From: an uncultured bacterium
Lineage (GTDB): Bacteria > Bacteroidota > Bacteroidia > Bacteroidales > Bacteroidaceae
Reading direction: 5' to 3'
Assembly (NCBI GenBank): GCA_905215655.1
Contig: CAJMQT010000058.1
Span: forward strand, 1 to 13,202
Length of the DNA stretch: 13,202 nt
The notes under the pieces are model-generated. The model was not told the origin of the DNA. It did no database searches and saw only the letters and a program-made list of their open reading frames with translations. Below, in pieces: positions 8,101 to 13,202 of this stretch. The position numbers were made by a program, and so were the translations under genes. How positions within the stretch are numbered: the stretch's first letter is position 1; each line of letters begins with the position of its first letter.

Positions 8101-9299
8101 ACCTCATCGCCTGCGCCATCGGTCACCATATAATGGAAACGCGATGGCTGCGCGACACGACATACCTGCACCAAATTCTTAACACATGGTATCACGGCAA
8201 CGACGGGAAACCGATGCAGAAGATGGTAAAATTCAGCTCTTGGAACCCGGCAGCAGTTTACGAGGCGTACAAAGTGCAGGGTGACAAAGACTTCCTTCTC
8301 AGCTTAAAGCCTTCACTTGAAGACGAATACGCACGCTGGAAGAGCACAAACCGCCTCTCGAACGGACTTTACTGGCAAGGTGACGTGCAGGACGGAATGG
8401 AAGAAAGCATAAGCGGAGGACGCAAGAAGAAGTATGCCCGCCCGACAATCAACAGCTACATGTACGGCAATGCGAAAGCTCTTGCTGCAATGAACGCGAT
8501 GACCGGAGAGACTGACAAAGCCAAAACGTACGAAGAAGAGGCAGAAGCGCAAAAGCAACTGATACAGACAAAACTGTGGAACACAAAGCACTCGTTCTTC
8601 GAGACCATGCGTGGCGACACGCTGGCACAGGCTCGCGAGGCGATAGGATTTATTCCTTGGTACTTTAATATGCCCGACGCAAAGAAATATGACGAGGCAT
8701 GGAAGCAGGTGGAAGACGAGAAAGGATTTTCAGCGCCATACGGTCTGACCACGGCTGAGCGCCGCCATCCACAGTTCAGAAGTCACGGTGTAGGCAAATG
8801 CGAGTGGGATGGCGCGATATGGCCGTTCGCGTCCAGCCAGACACTAACCGCAATGGCTAATTACATCAACTCTTATCCCGACCCCGTGATTGGCGTCGGA
8901 ACATTCTTCAAACAAATGAAGCTGTACGTCGAAAGCCAGCATCACCGCGGACGCCCGTATATCGGCGAATACCTTGACGAGGTGAACGGAGCATGGCTTA
9001 TGGGCGACCGTGAGCGCAGCCGTTACTACAATCACTCTACGTTCAACGACCTTATGATTACCGGAATTGCCGGTCTCAGACCGCAGGCAGACGGCAGCAT
9101 AGTCATAAATCCTCTCGTTCCGCAGGATACTTGGAATTATTTCTGCCTCGACAACATCAACTATCACGGCAATGTTTTAACCATAATATATGACAAGGAC
9201 GGACAGCATTACCATCAGGGACAAGGACTTCTGCTCATGGTTGACGGCAAGGTAGTGGCAAGAAGAGACGGACTTGGCAAACTTGAATACAAGAAATAA
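5166..9299 (+). CDS. Secreted multimodular glycosidase: GH43-like propeller, Asp-box propeller, LamG-like domain, (alpha/alpha)6 barrel (BT1020-like candidate)
   Basis: A 1377-residue exported enzyme. Residues 1-22 are a signal peptide; cleavage after SVA (20-22) is likely, though Cys18 in MISC could be a weak lipobox. Residues about 25-300 form a GH43-type five-bladed propeller with the expected catalytic triad: base D70 in MRDPSIV, pKa-modulating D188 in IDATMV and acid E238 in TEGPSTAYV. Residues about 330-690 look like a sialidase-type propeller with Asp boxes STDGYTW (382-388) and SYDGGNTW (559-566). Residues about 710-845 resemble a LamG-like beta sandwich. Residues about 895-1377 resemble an (alpha/alpha)6 glycosidase barrel, with acidic candidates in GDVQDGMEES (1072-1081), CEWDGAIWPF (1212-1221) and EYLDEVNGAW (1268-1277). 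From memory, BT1020 of B. thetaiotaomicron joins GH43_18, GH143 and GH142 and removes beta-L-arabinofuranose and Dha from RG-II chain D. Family assignments of the middle and C-terminal modules are inferred. First gene of a tight operon. Confidence 0.75.
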   Translation: MKKPFLSTIIALAAMISCPSVAKDVYVSTSFHEPANEGLRFIYSYDGLKWDTIQGTFLRPETGNQKVMRDPSIVKGPDGTFHLVWTSSWRGDRGFGYSSSKDLIHWTPQRFIEVMDDPTTVNVWAPELFYDDVRKQYMIIWASCVPGKFPDYQEDHNNNHRLYYVTTKDFKKFSKARLLIDPDFSCIDATMVKRGKDDYVMVLKDNSRPMRNIKVAFAKTPYGPWSKASQPFTEMFTEGPSTAYVNGWYYIYYDSYRHKIYGAHRTKDFKTFQDQTGAVSFPVGHKHGTVFMASEEIVENLKKYNSESVHYTGKTVATPARHDGGLSPVVGVHTIQTMRAEKGWLYNHQPMLAYWNGKFYMHYLTDPRSEHEAPGKTMLQTSTDGYTWTKPVDLFPEYKVPDGFTKPTLPGIKAKNLKAIMHQRVGWYVSKKGKLIAMGNYNVALTPKDHPNDGNGIGRVAREIKADGSFGPIYFIYYNHGFSEKNTDYPYYKKAKDKDFIKACDEILANPMYRMQWVEEADRDDKILPLKTPYKAFSGYTLPDGRKVGLWKHALTSMSYDGGNTWREPVNRAHGFVNSNAKIWGQRLSDGTYATVYNPAEYRWPLAISLSKDGLEYTTLNLVNGEVTPERHWGFYKSFGPQYTRGILEGNGTPPDNNLWVTYSNNKEDMWVSCIPVPVKTFATEHASGSFGRYSKLADMADWNIYSPLWAPVELDGEWLKMSDKDPYDYAKVEKVIPATKELTVEFDVKASQNDHGQLNIEFLDDKGNMCSRIVLDNTATIKVKGGARYGGMVKNYEPGKTYHIKAQLSVDGHVGTYFVNGKKATSRMFDTPVEAITRIVFRTGDLFAKPDIETPADQTEDMPRADEQDPIATFAIANVVTSSSDADATAAVLKYDNYKHYAEKFNTMEDENIVTTIPNSQSSEWMSRNVPLFDCPDKAMEEMYYYRWWTLRKHIKRTPVGYGMTEFLVQRSYADRYNLIACAIGHHIMETRWLRDTTYLHQILNTWYHGNDGKPMQKMVKFSSWNPAAVYEAYKVQGDKDFLLSLKPSLEDEYARWKSTNRLSNGLYWQGDVQDGMEESISGGRKKKYARPTINSYMYGNAKALAAMNAMTGETDKAKTYEEEAEAQKQLIQTKLWNTKHSFFETMRGDTLAQAREAIGFIPWYFNMPDAKKYDEAWKQVEDEKGFSAPYGLTTAERRHPQFRSHGVGKCEWDGAIWPFASSQTLTAMANYINSYPDPVIGVGTFFKQMKLYVESQHHRGRPYIGEYLDEVNGAWLMGDRERSRYYNHSTFNDLMITGIAGLRPQADGSIVINPLVPQDTWNYFCLDNINYHGNVLTIIYDKDGQHYHQGQGLLLMVDGKVVARRDGLGKLEYKK

Positions 9300-9304
9300 A
9301 CGTA

Positions 9305-10600
9305 ATGAAAAGAATAATCTTACCGGCGCTGCTGTTCTTTGGTATTACGGCAGGCGCCCAGACATTTGAAAACAAATATACCCGTTCGCTCAGCGACGTG
9401 CTCAATGACGTGTCAAAGCGTTTCGGCGTAAGATTTAAATACAACGTCGACACGACCGGTTTGAAACTCACTTACGCGGATTTCCGTATCCGTCCCTACT
9501 CCATCGACGAGACTCTGACCAACATCTTGTCACCATTTGACTTCAAACCGAACAAGCAGAACGGCAACCTATACAAGATAAAGCCATACGAATATCCGCG
9601 CCGCGTGCCGGAAGACGGAAAGAAAATGATTGCGTGGCTGTCATCTCTTTACGCCGACAAGACGGCTTGGGAAGCACGAAAAGACACTCTTCGCAAGGAA
9701 GTAAGAGAACGTCTCGGCATAGACAAGTTGCTGCCTCTCTGCTCGAAAGAAGCTCCGGAATATACCAAAATACGCAAATTCAATGGATATACGGTTCAGA
9801 ACTTCCGTCTGAAAACGGTGAACGGTCATTACACTTACGGCTCCATTTACGCTCCGACAGGCAAGGGCAAACATCCTCTTATTATATGTCCGAACGGTCA
9901 TTTCAGCCACGGACGCTACGGCACTGTGCAGCAACAGCGCCTCGGAACGTTGGCTCGCATGGGTGCGATATGCGTCGATTTTGACCTTTGGGGATGGGGA
10001 GAATCAGCCGATGAAGTGGGCAGCGAGGCACACCAGACACCGGAAGCTCACATCATGCAGGCGCTTAACGGCATCAAGATATTGGATTGGATGATACAAC
10101 GGAAAGACGTAGACAAGGAGCGCGTCGGTGTTAACGGCGGCTCGGGAGGCGGCACACAGACTGTTCTCCTGACTGTTCTCGACGACCGTTACAAGGCAGC
10201 CAACCCGGTGGTAAGCATGTCTTCATGGTTTGACGGAGGATGTCCTTGCGAGAGCGGAATGCCTATCCAGCTTGCAGGAGGCGGCACGTGCAACGCAGAA
10301 CTTGCGGCGATGTTTGCACCGAAGCCGATGATGCTTGTAAGCGACGGCGGCGACTGGACGTCGACAACGCCCGAACTTGAATATCCGTCTCTGCAACGCA
10401 TCTACTCGTTTTACGGTGCGAAAGACAGAATAAGCAATGTCCATCTGCCCTCGGAACGTCACGATTTCGGTCCGAACAAGCGAAACGCAGTATATAAATT
10501 CTTTATCGAGACATTCGGACTTGACGCATCCAAGCTCGACGAAAGCAAGGTTACGATAGAAGAAGAGAACGCATTAAGATTTACACCAAAGAAAAAATGA
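9305..10600 (+). CDS. Secreted alpha/beta-hydrolase esterase with N-terminal STN-like domain (CE19 pectin methylesterase candidate)
   Basis: A 431-residue exported protein with a signal peptide at 1-18 (cleavage after AGA, before QTF). Residues about 24-92 read like an STN domain (secretin and TonB N-terminus short domain): RSLSDVLNDVSKRFGVRFKY, then SIDETLTNILSPFDFK and a closing LYKIKP. The rest (about 100-431) is an alpha/beta-hydrolase. The nucleophile elbow is GGSGGG with S280, the acid is probably D350 (or D347) in SDGGDWT, and the histidine is H386 in SERHDFGP. The fold and residues fit acetyl-xylan-esterase-like or CE15/CE19-like enzymes. The neighbouring genes favour CE19, founded by the RG-II methylesterase BT1017, which is reported from Bacteroides and Prevotella. 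This would remove methyl esters from uronic acids. A sugar acetylesterase remains possible. It starts 5 bp after the previous stop and overlaps the next gene by 4 bp. Confidence 0.72.
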   Translation: MKRIILPALLFFGITAGAQTFENKYTRSLSDVLNDVSKRFGVRFKYNVDTTGLKLTYADFRIRPYSIDETLTNILSPFDFKPNKQNGNLYKIKPYEYPRRVPEDGKKMIAWLSSLYADKTAWEARKDTLRKEVRERLGIDKLLPLCSKEAPEYTKIRKFNGYTVQNFRLKTVNGHYTYGSIYAPTGKGKHPLIICPNGHFSHGRYGTVQQQRLGTLARMGAICVDFDLWGWGESADEVGSEAHQTPEAHIMQALNGIKILDWMIQRKDVDKERVGVNGGSGGGTQTVLLTVLDDRYKAANPVVSMSSWFDGGCPCESGMPIQLAGGGTCNAELAAMFAPKPMMLVSDGGDWTSTTPELEYPSLQRIYSFYGAKDRISNVHLPSERHDFGPNKRNAVYKFFIETFGLDASKLDESKVTIEEENALRFTPKKK

Positions 10601-13056
10601 GAAAAATAATATTAACAGCCTTTCTGTCTGTCGCTACATTCGGATTTGCCAAGAGCGACCAACCGGCAACAAACGGCGGTCATATCCTTTGGTATGACAA
10701 ACCGGCAGCAACATGGACGGAGGCTCTGCCGATAGGCAACAGCCGCCTCGGAGCGATGATTTTCGGCTCTCCCGCATCGGAGAGGCTGCAACTCAACGAA
10801 GAGACTATCTGGGCGGGACGTCCCAACAACAATGCCAATCCGGAGGCAAAGGAGTATCTTCCCAAAGTGAGACAGCTCGTGTGGGAAGGCAAATACAAAG
10901 AGGCGCAGGACCTAGCGACCAAGCATGTTCAGGCAAACACGAACAGCGGAATGCCATATCAGCCGTTCGGCGACCTGTATATCAGTTTCCCGGGCGTCGG
11001 CAAATACGATAATTATTACCGCGAACTGAGTCTCGACTCTGCCCGTGCCGTGACAAGATATACGGCGAACGGCGTGACCTACCGTCGCGAATACATCGCC
11101 TCGCTGCATGAAAACATAATCACCGTGCATCTTACAGCCGACAAAAAAGGCATGATAACATGCAACGCCCAAATGACATCTCCCCAACAGGACGTGACCA
11201 TCAGCTCGGAAGGCAACAATATAGTGCTCAGCGGCGTCAGCGGCTGGCACGAGGGATTGAAGGGCAAAGTGACGTTTACGGGACGTGCCACGGCAAAGAT
11301 CAAAGGTGGCACGATGAGCAGCAGGGACGGAATATTGCAGATAACAGGAGCCGACGAAGCGACAATTTATCTCACAATAGCCACCAACTTCAACCACTAC
11401 AACGACATCAGCGGCAACGACACGATACGCTCGGAGAAATGGCTTAACGAAGCTCTGAGCACGGATTACAGCCTGATGAAGCAGCAACATGTCGCCAAAT
11501 ACAAAACGCTTTACGACCGTGTAAAGCTAAACTTGGGCAAAGACATGTTCGCAGACATGACAACCGACAGACGTGTGGAAATGTTCAAGAGTAACAACGA
11601 CCTGCATCTGGTTGAGACATACTTCCAGTTCGGTCGCTACCTGCTTATCTGTACGTCTCAGCCGGGCACTCAACCGCCTACCCTTCAAGGCATCTGGAAC
11701 GACAAGATGCAGCCGTCGTGGGACAGCAAGTACACTTGTAACATCAATCTCGAAATGAATTACTGGCCCGCCGAACTGACAAACCTCAGCGAACTGACAC
11801 AACCGCTGTTCTCGCTGATAAAGGACGTGAGCGAGACGGGACGCGACGCGGCACGCATAATGTACGGTGCCGACGGCTGGGTGCTCCACCACAACACCGA
11901 CATTTGGCGCGTCACGGGGGCTATCGACAAGGCTCCGTCGGGTCTGTGGGCAAGCGGTGGAGCGTGGCTTTGCCAGCACCTGTGGGAGCATTATCTTTAT
12001 ACTGGCGACCGGAAGTTTCTCAGCGAGGTTTATCCGATAATGGAAAACGCTGCAAGATTTTTCAATCAGATAATGGTTCGCGACCCGAAAACAAACTGGT
12101 GGGTAATCTGTCCGAGCAACTCGCCTGAGAACGCACATCCCTATGGAGCGACAACGGCAGCCGGAGTGACGATGGACGTGGAACTTACCACCGACCTGTT
12201 CAATCATGTCATCGACGCAGCCGCAATATTGGGCAAGACGTCAGAGACGGCACTGTTAGACAGTTTGAAAGACAAACTTGCAGGAATGCCGCCGTTGCAG
12301 ACAGGACGTTGGGGACAGCTTCAAGAATGGAAAGACGACTGGGACAACCCGGACGACAATCACCGACACGTATCCCATCTTTACGGACTGTATCCAAGCA
12401 ACCTTATCTCGCCGTTCCGCACACCTGAAACAGCTGCCGCCGCACGTACATCGCTAATTCACAGAGGCGATCCGTCTACGGGTTGGAGCATGGGATGGAA
12501 GGTTTGTCTGTGGTCAAGACTGCTCGACGGCAACCATGCTTGGAAACTTATCGGCGACCAACTGACGCTCGTCCGCAACGAGAAAAAGAAGGGCGGCACC
12601 TACCCCAACCTCTTCGACGCGCACCCGCCGTTCCAGATTGACGGCAACTTCGGTTGTACGGCAGGCATCGCGGAGATGTTGTTACAGAGCCACGACGGAT
12701 TTATCTACCTCCTGCCGGCACTACCCGACGCATGCAAAGACGGTTCAGTTAAAGGTCTTAAAGCCCGCGGCGGCTTTGAAGTGAGCATGGACTGGCAGGA
12801 CAACAAGCTGAAAACCGCCACCATAAAATCAGAACGTGGCGGCAACATGCGCATCCGTTCTGCCGTACCTCTCAAAGGTAAAGGGCTCAAAACGGCAAAA
12901 GGCGCCAACAAAAACCCGCTCTTCGACACACCAGATAACATTAAACAACAGATCAACAATCCATCGGCGATAGAGCCGCTGCCCGCGTTAAAGAAGACTT
13001 ATCTTTATGATATAAGCACAAAGAAAGGTCAAACCTACACGCTGACAGCAAAATAA
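10597..13056 (+). CDS. Glycoside hydrolase family 95, alpha-L-galactosidase or alpha-1,2-L-fucosidase
   Basis: An 819-residue exported inverting glycosidase, close to the usual GH95 length. Residues 1-18 are a signal peptide (ends GFA). The N-terminal beta-sandwich (about 28-290) opens with the family signature WTEALPIGNSRLGAMIFG (40-57) and LQLNEETIWAG (64-74). The (alpha/alpha)6 barrel (about 300-700) carries the catalytic elements: N382 and N384 in NINLEMNYWPAE, acid E511 in CPSNSPENAH, HRHVSHLYGLYP (589-600) and D682 in QIDGNFG. A C-terminal beta domain follows. The residue two before the first catalytic Asn is T380, where Bifidobacterium AfcA fucosidase has His419. Published work on a Bacteroides ovatus GH95 tied Thr at this position to alpha-L-galactosidase activity, so L-galactose is the favoured substrate; fucose is not excluded. 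The ATG overlaps the esterase stop (ATGA), indicating translational coupling. Confidence 0.92.
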   Translation: MRKIILTAFLSVATFGFAKSDQPATNGGHILWYDKPAATWTEALPIGNSRLGAMIFGSPASERLQLNEETIWAGRPNNNANPEAKEYLPKVRQLVWEGKYKEAQDLATKHVQANTNSGMPYQPFGDLYISFPGVGKYDNYYRELSLDSARAVTRYTANGVTYRREYIASLHENIITVHLTADKKGMITCNAQMTSPQQDVTISSEGNNIVLSGVSGWHEGLKGKVTFTGRATAKIKGGTMSSRDGILQITGADEATIYLTIATNFNHYNDISGNDTIRSEKWLNEALSTDYSLMKQQHVAKYKTLYDRVKLNLGKDMFADMTTDRRVEMFKSNNDLHLVETYFQFGRYLLICTSQPGTQPPTLQGIWNDKMQPSWDSKYTCNINLEMNYWPAELTNLSELTQPLFSLIKDVSETGRDAARIMYGADGWVLHHNTDIWRVTGAIDKAPSGLWASGGAWLCQHLWEHYLYTGDRKFLSEVYPIMENAARFFNQIMVRDPKTNWWVICPSNSPENAHPYGATTAAGVTMDVELTTDLFNHVIDAAAILGKTSETALLDSLKDKLAGMPPLQTGRWGQLQEWKDDWDNPDDNHRHVSHLYGLYPSNLISPFRTPETAAAARTSLIHRGDPSTGWSMGWKVCLWSRLLDGNHAWKLIGDQLTLVRNEKKKGGTYPNLFDAHPPFQIDGNFGCTAGIAEMLLQSHDGFIYLLPALPDACKDGSVKGLKARGGFEVSMDWQDNKLKTATIKSERGGNMRIRSAVPLKGKGLKTAKGANKNPLFDTPDNIKQQINNPSAIEPLPALKKTYLYDISTKKGQTYTLTAK

Positions 13057-13059
13057 AAG

Positions 13060-13110
13060 AACAGAGAGACATGCGGAAGAAATCAAAAACGCATGTCTCT
13101 CTGTTTTTAT
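13060..13110 (+). terminator. Intrinsic terminator of the enzyme operon
   Basis: A perfect 16-bp stem (AACAGAGAGACATGCG at 13060-13075 with its complement at 13090-13105) encloses a 14-nt loop and runs into the T-rich TTTTATTTTCTTT. It begins 4 bp after the GH95 stop. On the minus strand the stem is followed by TCTTTTAT, so it could also stop leftward transcription. Confidence 0.9.
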
Positions 13111-13142
13111 TTTCTTTAAACCCAAATCGGTCATTAGATTTT

Positions 13143-13202
13143 CTATAGTTTGTGTCTTAATATTCGACGGATTGTTTTCCGTATCGTCGAAGGCATAGCG
13201 GG
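13143..13202 (-). CDS. Possible C-terminal end of a leftward gene (cut by window edge)
   Basis: On the minus strand an open frame enters from the window edge and ends at TAG (13145-13143), giving 19 residues: PAMPSTIRKTIRRILRHKL. The tail is basic and not recognisable. Its only support is context: the preceding terminator looks usable in both directions, as expected between converging genes. A second minus-strand frame is also open across this stretch, so the call is weak. Confidence 0.25.
   Translation of the reverse strand, partial: PAMPSTIRKTIRRILRHKL

Noticed and set aside
11527..12207. 226-residue minus-strand frame opposite the GH95 gene
   Set aside because: Lies within conserved GH95 catalytic sequence on the other strand and matches nothing known.

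Overview
The window looks like chromosome from a member of the Bacteroidota, most likely a Prevotella-type Bacteroidales. Four things point this way: promoters of the TTTG / TAnnTTTG type rather than E. coli -35/-10 boxes, AT-rich leaders without Shine-Dalgarno sequences, ATTAAG-type intergenic palindromes, and secreted carbohydrate-active enzymes of gut Bacteroidota type. The species cannot be read from the sequence alone.

Left part (1-4850) is housekeeping. It starts with the first 21 codons of a leftward ribosomal protein L31 type B gene (rpmE2). A repeat-rich divergent spacer follows, holding a perfect 21-bp inverted repeat and four palindrome-like units at an exact 22-bp period. Next come a WecA/TagO-type polyprenyl-phosphate sugar-1-phosphate transferase (547-1644) and dnaX, the DNA polymerase III clamp-loader subunit (1775-3601), which has its own clear promoter. 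dnaX converges on the leftward asnA (ammonia-dependent asparagine synthetase, 3744-4781). The gap between them is filled by a nested ATTAAG-rich palindrome, probably a two-way terminator.

Right part (4850-13110) is one tight rightward operon of three secreted enzymes, with a 5-bp gap and a 4-bp ATGA overlap between the genes. The first is a 1377-residue multimodular protein: a GH43-like propeller, an Asp-box propeller, a LamG-like sandwich and an (alpha/alpha)6-type glycosidase barrel. The second is an alpha/beta-hydrolase esterase with an unusual N-terminal STN-like domain. The third is a GH95 enzyme whose active site has Thr where alpha-1,2-fucosidases have His, which suggests alpha-L-galactosidase. 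A strong hairpin-plus-T-tract terminator ends the operon.

Taken together, the trio resembles three enzymes that Bacteroides thetaiotaomicron uses on the pectin rhamnogalacturonan-II (RG-II): BT1020 (GH43_18/GH142/GH143, side chain D), BT1017 (CE19 pectin methylesterase) and BT1010 (GH95 alpha-L-galactosidase, side chain A). This link rests on architecture, key residues and recalled literature, not on an alignment. No SusC/SusD pair or sensor-regulator lies in the window, so the operon is either the edge of a larger locus or a detached enzyme cassette. The last 60 bases may hold the end of a leftward gene.
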